Shown in pieces: positions 17,044 to 27,284 of a stretch of 64,000 nt of DNA. Source of the DNA: Flavobacterium sp. LPB0248 (lineage in GTDB: Bacteria; Bacteroidota; Bacteroidia; Flavobacteriales; Flavobacteriaceae); assembly GCF_013388355.1 (NCBI RefSeq), contig NZ_CP058246.1:2790001-2854000 (forward strand), read 5' to 3'. The notes beneath the pieces are model-generated. The model was given only the letters and a program-made list of their open reading frames with translations. It had not been told where the DNA came from and made no database searches. Within the stretch, counting starts at the first letter, position 1. Every line of letters starts with the position of its first letter. A program made the position numbers and the translations under genes.

Positions 17044-20000
17044 GGTCTGTAGTATTTGATTCTACATTGTTTTCTCCTTCTACGATTGTTTCCTCTTTCT
17101 TATGTCCAATTCTTTCAATCATAACAAATAGACCTGGTACAATTAATACACCGAGAACTGTAGCGATTAACATTCCGCTAAATACGGCCATTCCCATTAC
17201 AATACGGGCTTGAGAACCTGCACCTGTAGCGGTTAATAATGGCACAACTCCAAGAATAAAAGCAAAAGCAGTCATCAGAATCGGGCGAAAACGAAGTCTT
17301 GCCGCTACCATTGCCGATTCGTAAAGAGGTTTGCCTTTCTCATATTCTTCTTTGGCAAACTCAACAATAAGAATGGCATTTTTTGCCACTAATCCGATAA
17401 GTAAAACGAGTCCGATTTGGGCAAAAACGTTGTTGACATAGGCATCACTTCCAAATCTTGCCAAAAAAAGCCCTAAAAAGGCTCCAAATACTGCGAAAGG
17501 AGCTCCTAGTAATACACTGAAAGGTAGCTTCCAGCTTTCATATTGAGCGGCAAGAATTAAAAATACAAATACCAATGCCATAGCAAATACTGTTCCTCCA
17601 CCAGGGGAATGTTTTTCCTGATACGATAAGTTGATATAATCGTAACTCATATCCGATGGCAGTGTTGTTTTTGCGACTTCTTCTAATGCATCCAATGCTT
17701 GCGCACTGCTATACCCATCGTTTGGTGCACCTCCAATTTCTGCTGCTCTAAATAAATTAAGACGATTGGTAAAATCAGGTCCTGAAACTTTTGTTGCAGT
17801 TACTAAAGTGGATACTGGTAACATATCTCCTTTGTCATTTTTAACGTAAAGCAAATTCAGATTTTCCGGTTTAACTCGATCAACAGCTTCTCCTTGTAGA
17901 TAAACTTTGTATTGACGGCCAAATCGGTTAAAATCATTTACATAAGTTCCTCCTAAAAAAGTTCCTAATACTTCGGTGACTTTTGAAACAGGTACACCTA
18001 ATTTCATGGCTTTGTCGTTATCAATTTCTAATTTGATTTGAGGAGTTCCTGCGTTATAAGTCGTGTAAATTCTTTTTATTTCTGGACGTTTTTGAGCTTC
18101 GACAATAAAAGCCTGAGTTTGTTGTGCCAGATATTGGGGTGTATTTCCCCCCCGATCTTGCAACATCATACTGAATCCCGCCGACGCTCCTAATCCTTGA
18201 ATGGCAGGCGGACCAAAAGCCATCACTGTAGCATTGGTAATTTTTGTTGCGAACTGAGCATTGAGTTTATCCGCTATTTGTTTTGCTGTATGCGTTCTTT
18301 CTTCCCAAGGTTTTAGTGCAATAAATATAAAACCATTTGCTGGTAAATAGGAACTCGTCAATAAACTGTAACCGTTAATTGTTGTATAACAATCGAGTGT
18401 CTCTTCTTTTGATAAAATAGACTCTATCTTTCTTGTTACTTCATCCGTTCGTTGTAAAGACGAAGCAGGAGGAGTGCTTATATTTACCAATATGTAGCCC
18501 TGATCTTCTTCGGGAATAAATCCCAAAGGCACTTTCTTTCCTAACAAAACTACGGCACCTAAAATGACAACTAATAAAATAATAATCCTTAAAGATTTTT
18601 TTGCAAAAAATGTTGCCCCATTAATATATCTGCCTGTAACGTTTTCGAAAATTCTATTAAAACCAGCGAAAAATTTGGCAAGCAATCCTGTTTGTTCTTC
18701 TACAGGTTTAGTTGGTTTTAAGAGCATTGCACAGAGTGCCGGACTGAGTGATAGAGCGCTAAATGCAGAGAATGCGACGGAGACGGCAATGGTTATGGCA
18801 AATTGTTGGTAAAAACGTCCAGTAATTCCTGGAGTCATTGCTACAGGAACAAATACCGCAATCAAAATTAAAGCAATTGCAATTACGGGTCCAGATACTT
18901 CCCGCATGGCTTGAATTGTTGCTTCTTTTGGGGTTTTGCCATGTTCTATATGATGCACAACAGCTTCTACAACCACAATAGCATCGTCGACGACTATACC
19001 AATTGCCAACACTAATCCTAAAAGTGAAAGCGTATTGATTGAAAATCCTAGCATTGGAAAAACGGCAATAGTACCAATTAATGATACCGGAACAGTAATC
19101 AATGGAATCAGTGTTGCACGCCAGTTTTGAAGGAAGATAAACACAACAAGTATTACTAATAAGATAGCTTCAAAAAGTGTATGAATAATATCTTCAACCC
19201 CAGCAGTAATTGCTGTTGTAGTATCTAAAGAAACTTGATAATCAACATTTTTAGGAAATCTTTTGGATATTTCTTCCATAGTTTCCTTTGCTTTTGCTGC
19301 AACATCTAAAGCATTACTTCCTGGCATTTGGAATATTCCGATTGCCGCACTTGGTTTCCCATTTCTTCGGGCAGTTGAACTGTAGTTTTCGGTGCCAAGT
19401 TCAATTCTAGCAATATCGCTAAGAAGTACTTTTGCTCCGTCTTCTTTACTTTTTACTATAATTTCTGAGAATTGTTTTTGGGTTACAAGTCGGTCCTGGA
19501 GTGTTACACTATAAGTAAAATCAGTTCCTAGAGGAGCGGGTTCGGCACCAAATTTTCCTCCAGGTGTAATCATGTTCTGATCGTTTAGAGCTTTTTTAAC
19601 TTCATCAACTGTAATTCCTAAACTACTCATTTTACCTGGTTGTAGCCAAATTCTCATTGAATACTCACTTCCGGCAAACAGAATACAGTCTCCAACACCT
19701 TTAATTCTAGCAAGAGCATCAATAACGTTGATATATGCATAGTTGTTTAAAAAGACTCCGTCATATTTAGGATCTGATGATGTTATGGTAAAAATCATCA
19801 TCGGAAATGATAGTGATTTTTTAATGGAGACACCCTGTTGTTTAACACTCTGTGGTAAAAATGGTTCGGCTTGCTTTTCCTTATTTTGGGTAAGCATGTT
19901 GGCATTGTCCAAATCTGTACCTACATCAAAAGTTACTTCTACAGTAAGTGCTCCGTCAGAAGTATTGATGGATTTCATGTATAGCATGTTCTCTACACCA

Positions 20001-20209
20001 TTTACTTTTTGTTCAATTGGTGTGGCAACAGCCTGTTCTACATTTATAGCATTTGCTCCTGTAAAAGAAGTAGTGATTTTTACTAATGGCGGAACAATAT
20101 CTGGATATTGAGCTACCGGTGTTTTCTGTAAAGCCAGTAATCCAAGTATAATAATAATAATACTAATTACCATGGCAACAATTGGTCGTCTAACAAAAAA
20201 TTCTCCCAT
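17036..20209 (-). CDS. RND multidrug efflux pump, HAE1 family (AcrB/MexB-like)
   Basis: 1057 residues, the standard size for a HAE1 inner-membrane proton antiporter. It starts with the canonical FFVRRPIVAMVISIIIIILG (TM1), has the TM4 proton-relay segment GLVLAIGIVVDDAIVVVEAV with paired Asp residues, two large periplasmic loops, and a second helix bundle ending in GMLIATVLGVLIVPGLFVMIE. It expels hydrophobic drugs, dyes or bile-like compounds. Middle gene of an operon with the periplasmic adaptor upstream and the channel downstream. No regulator gene adjoins the operon. Confidence 0.95.
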   Translation of the reverse strand: MGEFFVRRPIVAMVISIIIIILGLLALQKTPVAQYPDIVPPLVKITTSFTGANAINVEQAVATPIEQKVNGVENMLYMKSINTSDGALTVEVTFDVGTDLDNANMLTQNKEKQAEPFLPQSVKQQGVSIKKSLSFPMMIFTITSSDPKYDGVFLNNYAYINVIDALARIKGVGDCILFAGSEYSMRIWLQPGKMSSLGITVDEVKKALNDQNMITPGGKFGAEPAPLGTDFTYSVTLQDRLVTQKQFSEIIVKSKEDGAKVLLSDIARIELGTENYSSTARRNGKPSAAIGIFQMPGSNALDVAAKAKETMEEISKRFPKNVDYQVSLDTTTAITAGVEDIIHTLFEAILLVILVVFIFLQNWRATLIPLITVPVSLIGTIAVFPMLGFSINTLSLLGLVLAIGIVVDDAIVVVEAVVHHIEHGKTPKEATIQAMREVSGPVIAIALILIAVFVPVAMTPGITGRFYQQFAITIAVSVAFSAFSALSLSPALCAMLLKPTKPVEEQTGLLAKFFAGFNRIFENVTGRYINGATFFAKKSLRIIILLVVILGAVVLLGKKVPLGFIPEEDQGYILVNISTPPASSLQRTDEVTRKIESILSKEETLDCYTTINGYSLLTSSYLPANGFIFIALKPWEERTHTAKQIADKLNAQFATKITNATVMAFGPPAIQGLGASAGFSMMLQDRGGNTPQYLAQQTQAFIVEAQKRPEIKRIYTTYNAGTPQIKLEIDNDKAMKLGVPVSKVTEVLGTFLGGTYVNDFNRFGRQYKVYLQGEAVDRVKPENLNLLYVKNDKGDMLPVSTLVTATKVSGPDFTNRLNLFRAAEIGGAPNDGYSSAQALDALEEVAKTTLPSDMSYDYINLSYQEKHSPGGGTVFAMALVFVFLILAAQYESWKLPFSVLLGAPFAVFGAFLGLFLARFGSDAYVNNVFAQIGLVLLIGLVAKNAILIVEFAKEEYEKGKPLYESAMVAARLRFRPILMTAFAFILGVVPLLTATGAGSQARIVMGMAVFSGMLIATVLGVLIVPGLFVMIERIGHKKEETIVEGENNVESNTTDHE

Positions 20210-20244
20210 AATGATGTTTCTAAATTATTTAGTTAGTACAGAAA

Positions 20245-21378
20245 TTAATTAATTGCTTTCCCTGGAGCCCATTCTTTAATTTTAGGCGCTATAACATTGC
20301 CACTTTTTACTTGAGAGCTTCCTCCCAGTGCAATTTTGTCGTTGGCTGTTAAACCATCATTAACAATGAACGAGTCTTTGAATGCTGGGCCAAGTTTTAC
20401 TTCTTTCATTTCTACTTTGTTATTTGGATCAAGTACATAAACCTGAGTTATTCCTTGCATTTCAATAACAGAGCGTTGCGGTATAATCAATGCATTTTTA
20501 TGAATATCGGTAACAACATGAATTTTTACATATTGACCTGGACGAATCAACTGTTGCGGATTTGAGAATGCCGCTTCAAAAGTTACAGCACCTGTTGCAG
20601 GATCAATTTGTCTATCAGCAAAACTTATTTTTCCTGTTTCGGGATATGGTGTGCCATCTGAGAGTAAAATAGAAATTGATTTTGCTTCTCCTCTTAATTC
20701 AGAATCCTTTTTTGACATTTCTCTAAAAATTCTAAGAAATTCCTGTTCACTCATAGTAAAGCGAACTCTTACATCTCCTAAATCAGAAACGGTATTCAAA
20801 ACAGAAGCAGGACCTGGTCGAACGTAATCGCCCACTCTAACTTTTGATATTCCAATTAATCCAGAAATAGGTGCTGTAATATTGCAATAGCTTAATTCTA
20901 TTTTTGAGTTTCTTAGATTAGCAGTTGCTGCATTAATGGAAGCTTGAGAAGCATTATATGCGGCTTTAGCCCCTATAAATTCTCTCTGGCTGATGGCATT
21001 CATCTTTGCTAGCGGCTCCATCATTTCATAATCAGACTTGGTTTTCGCTAATCTGGCTTGCATTTCAGCTAATCTTCCTTCAGCTTCGGTAACTTTATTT
21101 TGAAAAGGCAAAGGGTCAATTGTATATAATAATTGTCCTTTGGTTACTAAACCTCCTTCTTTGAAATTGAGACTCTGAATCACACCATCAACTCGTGGAT
21201 TAATCTGAATGTCTGATTGACCATAAGTTTGTCCTGTGAATTCTGACTCGAGTTTTACATCTTGTTGCAGAACTTGAATAACTGGAATTTCTAATGGTTT
21301 GGGTGCTGGAGGTGTTTCTTTTTTGCAAGAAAGCATTAAAATACATAGTAAGACTGCGGAGGAATAGATTTTGTTCAT
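20245..21378 (-). CDS. RND efflux periplasmic adaptor lipoprotein (AcrA/MexA-like)
   Basis: 377 residues. The signal and lipobox MLSCKK tether it to the inner membrane. It has a lipoyl/barrel-sandwich segment (GVIQSLNFKEGGLVTKGQLLYTIDP and APISGLIGISKVRVGDYV), a helical hairpin between the two halves, a beta-barrel domain (GKISFADRQIDPATGAVTFEAAF) and a membrane-proximal domain. First gene of the operon; 35 bp separate it from the pump gene. It bridges pump and channel. Confidence 0.94.
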   Translation of the reverse strand: MNKIYSSAVLLCILMLSCKKETPPAPKPLEIPVIQVLQQDVKLESEFTGQTYGQSDIQINPRVDGVIQSLNFKEGGLVTKGQLLYTIDPLPFQNKVTEAEGRLAEMQARLAKTKSDYEMMEPLAKMNAISQREFIGAKAAYNASQASINAATANLRNSKIELSYCNITAPISGLIGISKVRVGDYVRPGPASVLNTVSDLGDVRVRFTMSEQEFLRIFREMSKKDSELRGEAKSISILLSDGTPYPETGKISFADRQIDPATGAVTFEAAFSNPQQLIRPGQYVKIHVVTDIHKNALIIPQRSVIEMQGITQVYVLDPNNKVEMKEVKLGPAFKDSFIVNDGLTANDKIALGGSSQVKSGNVIAPKIKEWAPGKAIN

Positions 21379-21637
21379 TGTTAAATTCTTTTAGGTAAAA
21401 TTCATTAAATACAACTAACTAAAAACCAATAAAGTGCAATAGCTAAGTTAGCGTTTTTTTGCTTAGGTGGTTAAATATTGTGCGAATTTTGTTAATTTTA
21501 GTTAAAATTTTATCTGTCTGTATTTCAATTGATAATGCAAAGTAGGATGAAATGTCATTTACTGCCGATAAACTGCATTTTTGTAAGAATAAATTATTCA
21601 AAGGACTAGTAATAATAATTCAAAAACTTTTGTAATC

Positions 21638-22600
21638 ATGTCAAAAAATAACAAGAAAAAACACAAAAAAGAGGAAAGAGATGATAATGATTTAAAAAAA
21701 TTAACTAAAAAGGAATTATTACATCGGGCAAAAAAATTTTCTGAGCAATATTGTGTAGGCGACGATAAGAACTTCACATTAAAAGGTAAACCAACTTCTT
21801 ATTCTATAGAAAATGACAATATCTCAGTTCGAAAAACATTAAAAATGGGAGTTAAGGCTCTAGCTGCCATGCAGGATATTTTGTATGCGCAAGATAAGTG
21901 GTCTGTTCTTATTATTTTTCAAGCTATGGATGCAGCTGGAAAAGATGGTGCTATAAAGCATGTAATGTCAGGAATAAATCCGCAGGGTTGTCAGGTTTCT
22001 TCTTTTAAAGGACCAAGCTCAGAAGAGTTAGATCATGATTATTTATGGCGTTGTCAAAAGCACCTTCCAGAAAGAGGACGAATAGGAATTTTTAATCGTT
22101 CTTACTATGAAGAAGTATTGGTGGTTCGTGTTCATGAACAAATATTGAGAGGGCAAAAACTTCCTGAGAAATTGATTACCAAAGACATTTGGGATAATCG
22201 TTTTGAAGACATTCGGAACTTTGAAAGGTATCTGAATAGAAACGGAACCGTCGTCATTAAGTTTTTTCTAAATGTTTCTAAACAAGAACAAAAGAGAAGA
22301 TTTATTGAAAGGGTCGACAATCCAGATAAAAACTGGAAATTTAGCGCAGCCGATGCCAAAGAACGAGGCTATTGGGATGATTATATGCATGCGTATGAGG
22401 AATTAATTAAAAATACATCGACCAAAAAATCGCCTTGGTATGTAATTCCTGCCGATGATAAGTCTTATGCTCGAATTGCGATTGCTTCTGCAATTATTCA
22501 TGCTTTAGACGAAATGGATTTGGAATATCCTAAAGTAAGTCCAGAGAAAATTGCAGAACTCAATGAGGTTAAGAAAGCATTGTTAGAAGAGAAGGAGTAA
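21638..22600 (+). CDS. ppk2: Polyphosphate kinase 2 family protein
   Basis: 320 residues. Walker A-like DAAGKDG at 98-104, the lid/Walker B region FNRSYYEEVLVVRVH and a C-terminal YPKVSPEKIAELNEVKKAL match PPK2 enzymes, which transfer phosphate from polyphosphate to nucleotides (ADP/GDP or AMP). The N-terminal 25 residues are Lys/Asp-rich and probably disordered. It lies 64 bp before a SulP transporter on the same strand. Whether it prefers mono- or diphosphates cannot be decided by eye. Confidence 0.93.
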   Translation: MSKNNKKKHKKEERDDNDLKKLTKKELLHRAKKFSEQYCVGDDKNFTLKGKPTSYSIENDNISVRKTLKMGVKALAAMQDILYAQDKWSVLIIFQAMDAAGKDGAIKHVMSGINPQGCQVSSFKGPSSEELDHDYLWRCQKHLPERGRIGIFNRSYYEEVLVVRVHEQILRGQKLPEKLITKDIWDNRFEDIRNFERYLNRNGTVVIKFFLNVSKQEQKRRFIERVDNPDKNWKFSAADAKERGYWDDYMHAYEELIKNTSTKKSPWYVIPADDKSYARIAIASAIIHALDEMDLEYPKVSPEKIAELNEVKKALLEEKE

Positions 22601-22663
22601 CCTTTTGCAGCTGTAAACATTCATTTATAATTGTGAATTAGTACTATCTTAATCTTTTTTAAT

Positions 22664-24340
22664 ATGATTTCTAAGCTTTTACCCTCACTAGACTGGATTA
22701 AAAATTATAAAAAGCAGGATCTCAAAAGAGATTTTGTTGCAGGAGTAACGCTTGCCTCTTACGGAATTCCTGTTTCTCTTGCCTATGCAACTCTTGCAGG
22801 TTTGCCTCCTCAATATGGAATTTACGGATATCTCATTGGCGGAATATTTTATGCTTTTTTAGGATCTAGCAGACAGCTTGCAATAGGTCCAACTTCTGCA
22901 ATTTCTTTATTGGTAGGCACAACTATATCAGGTATGGCAAACGGAGATGTACAGCGCTGGTCTGAAATTGCCTCACTTTCTGCCTTAGTATTTGCTGGAA
23001 TGGCCATTGTTGCCTATTTGCTGAGGTTAAGTGGAATTATTAATTTTATTAGTGAAACTGTTTTGGTTGGATTCAAAGCAGGCGCGGCGATTACTATCGG
23101 TTTAACACAATTGCCGAAACTATTTGGAGTTAAAGGTGGCGGTGATAATTTCTTGGAACGAATTGTTATTCTCGTTCATCAAATTCCAGATATGAATACA
23201 GCTGTTTTTATTTTTGGAATAATTGCTATTCTGATATTAATTATAGGAGAAAAAATAGCACCGCAGTTTCCAGTTGCAATAGTAATTGTCATTTTATCTA
23301 TTATTCTTATTTCGGCTACATCATTACAATATGCGGAATTCCATACAGTTGGAATTATTCCAACTGGTCTTCCTGAATTTCATCTGCCTTCGCTTCGGAT
23401 TCGAGATGTAGAGGGAGTTTTGCCACTCTCAATGGCTTGTTTTTTATTGTCTTATATAGAAAGCGTTTCTGCTGGACGAACCTTAGCACAAAAAAACGGA
23501 TATGTTATCGATCCGCGTCAGGAACTTCTGGCACTTGGAGTTGCTAATGCTGCTGTTTCATTCGGACACGGTTATCCTGTTGCAGGCGGTTTGTCGCAAT
23601 CAGCTGTAAACGATGCCGCAGGAGCTAAAACACCGTTGTCGCTTTTATTTGCTTCGGCTACAATTGCTTGCTGTCTCTTGTTTTTAACAGGATATCTTCA
23701 AAATCTGCCAACCGTAATTTTGGCCGCCATTGTTTTAGTAGCAATAAGAGGACTTTTTGATTGGAAAGAAATGAGACATCTTTATAAAATAAACAAGCAA
23801 GAATTTGCTGTAGTTATGGTTGCGCTTGCCGGAGTATTAATCTGGGGAATTCTCGCGGGAGTTTTGCTTGCAACACTCGTAACCTTGTTGCTTTTATTAA
23901 AAGCGGCTTCAAAACCTCATGTAGCTTTTTTAGGAAGAATTCCAGGAACGAGAGTTTATACAGATCTGAAAAGACATCCTGACAATGAGATAATGGAAAA
24001 CATATTGATCATAAGAGTAGAATCTTCTATATTCTATTTCAATGCAGAATACATTAAAGAACGAATCTTGGAAAAAATCTACAGCGAACAAGATTCTTTA
24101 AAAACAGTAATATTAGATCTCAACTCTTCACCTCGCATCGATATTGCTGGCGCACGTTTCTTAAAGAATTTATTTATTGATTTGCAGGCAAAGAACATTA
24201 CTCTAAAAATAGCCGAAGCCCGTTCAGATGTCAGGGATAGCCTACGTGCAGAAAATCTTGAAATTCTCTTTGGGCATATTAGCCGTTCTGTTTCTGTAGA
24301 TGATTTAGTGCAGCATACTTTACAAGATAATAGTAAGTAA
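22664..24340 (+). CDS. SulP-family anion transporter with STAS domain
   Basis: 558 residues. The membrane part has about 12-14 helices with the SulP signature near the start (ASYGIPVSLAYATLAGLPPQYGIYGYLIG), and the C-terminal 125 residues form a cytoplasmic STAS domain (IIRVESSIFYFNAEYIKERI, LDLNSSPRIDIAGARFLKNL). Family members carry sulfate, bicarbonate or other anions with Na+ or H+. No carbonic anhydrase or sulfur genes adjoin, so the anion is unassigned. Probably cotranscribed with the PPK2 gene. Confidence 0.93.
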   Translation: MISKLLPSLDWIKNYKKQDLKRDFVAGVTLASYGIPVSLAYATLAGLPPQYGIYGYLIGGIFYAFLGSSRQLAIGPTSAISLLVGTTISGMANGDVQRWSEIASLSALVFAGMAIVAYLLRLSGIINFISETVLVGFKAGAAITIGLTQLPKLFGVKGGGDNFLERIVILVHQIPDMNTAVFIFGIIAILILIIGEKIAPQFPVAIVIVILSIILISATSLQYAEFHTVGIIPTGLPEFHLPSLRIRDVEGVLPLSMACFLLSYIESVSAGRTLAQKNGYVIDPRQELLALGVANAAVSFGHGYPVAGGLSQSAVNDAAGAKTPLSLLFASATIACCLLFLTGYLQNLPTVILAAIVLVAIRGLFDWKEMRHLYKINKQEFAVVMVALAGVLIWGILAGVLLATLVTLLLLLKAASKPHVAFLGRIPGTRVYTDLKRHPDNEIMENILIIRVESSIFYFNAEYIKERILEKIYSEQDSLKTVILDLNSSPRIDIAGARFLKNLFIDLQAKNITLKIAEARSDVRDSLRAENLEILFGHISRSVSVDDLVQHTLQDNSK

Positions 24341-24431
24341 AAAGTGAAGTTCTCTAGTAATACAATCCTTTTTTGATGTTAAAAAAATCAGATAATTAAG
24401 GGAAGATCATTTTTAATCTCAAAATAAACCC

Positions 24432-24439
24432 TAAATTTG
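24432..24439 (+). promoter_or_regulatory. -7 promoter element of trhO
   Basis: TAAATTTG fits TAnnTTTG and leaves a leader of about 55 nt before the ATG. No clear -33 TTG is seen. Confidence 0.5.
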
Positions 24440-24499
24440 CCGCAGATTTAGAGAAAAATCTAAAAAAACATATATTCTTAACTTAAAACTGTTTATAGC

Positions 24500-25858
24500 A
24501 TGCAACTGTATAACACTTTGAGCGCAGAAGAAAGAGCCATCATGATCGATGATGCAGGTAAACAACGACTAACGTTGTCTTTCTATGCGTATGCCAAAAT
24601 TCAAGATCCACAAAAATTTCGTAATGACTTATTCGTAGCCTGGAATGCTCTAGATGCATTAGGCCGAATTTATGTTGCCAATGAAGGAATAAATGCTCAA
24701 ATGAGTATTCCTGAAGAAAATTTGGAAGCTTTTAGAACAACTCTTGAAGCTTATGATTTCATGAAAGGCATTCGTTTGAATGAAGCTGTAGAGCATGATG
24801 ATCACTCGTTTTTAAAATTAACAATCAAAGTTCGTCACAAAATCGTTGCCGATGGATTAAACGATGATACTTTTGATGTAACCAATATAGGCGTTCACTT
24901 GAAAGCCAAAGAATTCAACGAAATCCTTGACGATCCAAATACAATTGTAGTTGATTTTAGAAATCATTACGAAAGTGAAGTGGGACATTTTAAGAATGCG
25001 ATTACTCCAGATGTTGAGACATTTAGAGAAAGTTTGCCAATTATCAACGATCAGCTTAAAGATCACAAAGACGATAAAAATCTGGTAATGTATTGTACTG
25101 GAGGTATTCGTTGTGAAAAAGCAAGTGCTTATTTCAAACACCAAGGCTTCAAAAACGTGTATCAGTTAGAAGGTGGAATTATTAATTACGCTAAACAACT
25201 GAAAGAAGAAGGTTTAGAAAGTAAGTTCATTGGTAAAAACTTTGTATTTGATAATCGTCTGGGCGAAAGAATTACGGATGATATTATCTCGCAATGCCAC
25301 CAATGTGGAAAACCTTGTGATAACCACACGAATTGCGAAAATGACGGCTGTCATTTATTGTTTATTCAGTGTGATGATTGTAAAGCAGCAATGGAAAACT
25401 GCTGTTCTACAGAATGTTTAGAAATCATCCACATGCCTTTAGTTGACCAGGTTCGTTTGAGAACTGGAAAACAAGTTGGAAATAAGGTTTTCAGAAAAGG
25501 TAAATCTGAAAACTTGAAATTCAAACATTCAGGAGAATTACCAGAGACTGCTTTGGCAACAGCTCAAAAGCCAGCAGATATCCGTCAGAAAATAAAAGTA
25601 AAAAAAGTACTTCTAGGAAAAGCAGAACATTATTATGTAAAAGCACAAGTTGGACAATTCACTATAGAAAATCACGAATTAAATAGCGGTGATAAAATCC
25701 TTATTTCTGGTCCAACAACTGGAGATCAAGAATTGATTTTAGATAAAATCATTGTTAATGGCGCAGAAACTCAATCTGCGAAAGTTGGTGATAAGGTTAC
25801 TTTTGAGGTTCCTTTCAGAATTAGATTGTCTGATAAAGTATATAAGATTTTAGATTGA
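24500..25858 (+). CDS. trhO: Oxygen-dependent tRNA uridine-34 hydroxylase TrhO with extra C-terminal domain
   Basis: 452 residues. TrhO (YceA) hydroxylates U34 of tRNA to ho5U using O2. An N-terminal acylphosphatase-like domain (1-125) precedes a rhodanese domain with catalytic-loop CTGGIRCEKA (Cys199, Cys205), then a Cys-rich zinc segment (about 266-306: CHQCGKPC, NCENDGC, CDDC, CCSTEC). E. coli TrhO is about 350 residues. The extra residues 362-452 align without gaps to the C-terminal domain of the neighbouring TrhP, about 45 of 85 positions identical by hand count. The domain may bind tRNA or a shared partner. Confidence 0.92.
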   Translation: MQLYNTLSAEERAIMIDDAGKQRLTLSFYAYAKIQDPQKFRNDLFVAWNALDALGRIYVANEGINAQMSIPEENLEAFRTTLEAYDFMKGIRLNEAVEHDDHSFLKLTIKVRHKIVADGLNDDTFDVTNIGVHLKAKEFNEILDDPNTIVVDFRNHYESEVGHFKNAITPDVETFRESLPIINDQLKDHKDDKNLVMYCTGGIRCEKASAYFKHQGFKNVYQLEGGIINYAKQLKEEGLESKFIGKNFVFDNRLGERITDDIISQCHQCGKPCDNHTNCENDGCHLLFIQCDDCKAAMENCCSTECLEIIHMPLVDQVRLRTGKQVGNKVFRKGKSENLKFKHSGELPETALATAQKPADIRQKIKVKKVLLGKAEHYYVKAQVGQFTIENHELNSGDKILISGPTTGDQELILDKIIVNGAETQSAKVGDKVTFEVPFRIRLSDKVYKILD

Positions 25859-25908
25859 ATTTAATAAGAGTGTTACGGCATTTACGTTAAATTTTGATAA
25901 TATAGAAC

Positions 25909-25936
25909 AAAGCCCATGGTTTCAATCGTGGGCTTT
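25909..25936 (+). terminator. trhO terminator
   Basis: AAAGCCCA and TGGGCTTT pair around a 12-base loop and run into TTTTAA. It separates trhO from trhP, so the two neighbours appear to be transcribed independently. Confidence 0.75.
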
Positions 25937-25973
25937 TTTAATAATATACTGCGAATAATTTTTAAGATATAGA

Positions 25974-25991
25974 CTATGATATATATCATAG
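25974..25991. promoter_or_regulatory. FNR/CRP-like palindrome upstream of trhP
   Basis: CTATGATATATATCATAG is a perfect 18-bp palindrome. Its core TGAT-N4-ATCA resembles the FNR consensus TTGAT-N4-ATCAA. The centre (25982.5) lies about 41.5 bp upstream of the start site predicted from the -7 element, the classic class II activator position. Confidence 0.55.
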
Positions 25992-26012
25992 AAATCTAAT
26001 CTATACCCACAT

Positions 26013-26020
26013 TAATTTTG
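26013..26020 (+). promoter_or_regulatory. -7 promoter element of trhP
   Basis: TAATTTTG fits TAnnTTTG. No TTG is present at the -33 position, where the palindrome sits instead, as expected for an activator-dependent promoter. Confidence 0.55.
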
Positions 26021-26042
26021 TCATTTGAATAATAAATCGAAA

Positions 26043-27284
26043 ATGACAATTAACAATACAATTGAACTTATGTCTCCAGCTGGAGATTTTGAGTCGCTTC
26101 AGGCTGCTTTAGATAATGGCTGTGATTCAGTATATTTTGGAGTTGAACAGCTTAATATGCGTGCGCGTTCAACGGTAAATTTTACAATTGACGATTTAAA
26201 AGAAATTGCCAATCGATGCGAAGCGAAAAACGTTCGAAGCTATTTGACTTTAAATACCATTATTTACGATCATGATCTATCTGTCGTAAAAACATTATTG
26301 ACAAAAGCCAAAGAGGCAAACATTACAGCTGTAATTGCATCAGATCAAGCGGTAATTGCGATGGCAAGATCAATTGGAATGGAAGTTCATATTTCGACCC
26401 AATTGAATGTAACGAATATTGAAACCATTAAATTTTATAGCCTATTTGCCGATACAATGGTTTTAAGTCGTGAATTGAGTTTACGTCAAGTAAAAAACAT
26501 CACAGACCAAATTGAGAAAGAGCAGATAAAAGGACCAAATGGGAATTTAGTCGAAATCGAAATTTTCGGACATGGTGCTTTATGCATGGCGGTTTCGGGG
26601 AAATGTTATTTGAGTTTACATTCGCATAATTCATCTGCAAATCGTGGCGCATGCAAACAAAACTGCCGAAAAAAGTATACCGTAATCGATCAGGAAACAG
26701 GCTTCGAAATCGAATTGGATAATGAATACATGATGTCACCAAAAGATTTATGTACACTGGATTTTTTAGATCAAGTTATCGATTCGGGAATCAAAGTTTT
26801 AAAAATCGAAGGACGTGGCCGTGCGCCAGAATATGTGGCAACGGTAACCAAAACCTATCGTGAAGCAATTGATGCTTACTATGAAGGTACTTTTTCCAAA
26901 GAAAAAACTGCAGAATGGATGAAAGCCTTGGAAACGGTTTACAATCGCGGATTCTGGTCTGGATATTATCTAGGTCAGGAATTAGGCGAATGGAGTGATA
27001 TTCCAGGATCTGCAGCGACTCAGAAGAAAGTTTATGTGGGAAAAGGAACACATTATTTTCCGAAAGCAGAAGTAGGGCAATTTAAGATTGAAGCTTACGA
27101 CATTAAAATAGGTGACAAAATTTTAGTTACTGGGCCAAGCACAGGCGCTCAAGAAATGATTATCGATGAAATGTTTGTAAATGATATCGCTGGCGAAAAA
27201 GCCACAAAAGGAGACGATTGTAGTTTCAAATTGCCATTCAGAATCAGAATGTCGGACAAATTATATAAAATTGTTGAGGCGTAA
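26043..27284 (+). CDS. trhP: U32-family tRNA uridine-34 hydroxylase TrhP (YegQ type)
   Basis: 413 residues from the ATG; an in-frame TTG 18 bp upstream would only add six residues. It begins ELMSPAGDFESLQAALDNGCDSVYFG, typical of U32 'peptidases', and has a four-cysteine set (C181, C188, C204, C208 in ALCMAVSGKC and GACKQNC) matching the [4Fe-4S] site of U32 enzymes such as UbiU/UbiV. TrhP makes ho5U34 with prephenate in an O2-independent route. The C-terminal 90 residues form a beta-barrel domain shared with the neighbouring TrhO. The stop overlaps the ferredoxin start by one base. RlhA, another U32 enzyme, is the main alternative identity. Confidence 0.88.
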   Translation: MTINNTIELMSPAGDFESLQAALDNGCDSVYFGVEQLNMRARSTVNFTIDDLKEIANRCEAKNVRSYLTLNTIIYDHDLSVVKTLLTKAKEANITAVIASDQAVIAMARSIGMEVHISTQLNVTNIETIKFYSLFADTMVLSRELSLRQVKNITDQIEKEQIKGPNGNLVEIEIFGHGALCMAVSGKCYLSLHSHNSSANRGACKQNCRKKYTVIDQETGFEIELDNEYMMSPKDLCTLDFLDQVIDSGIKVLKIEGRGRAPEYVATVTKTYREAIDAYYEGTFSKEKTAEWMKALETVYNRGFWSGYYLGQELGEWSDIPGSAATQKKVYVGKGTHYFPKAEVGQFKIEAYDIKIGDKILVTGPSTGAQEMIIDEMFVNDIAGEKATKGDDCSFKLPFRIRMSDKLYKIVEA

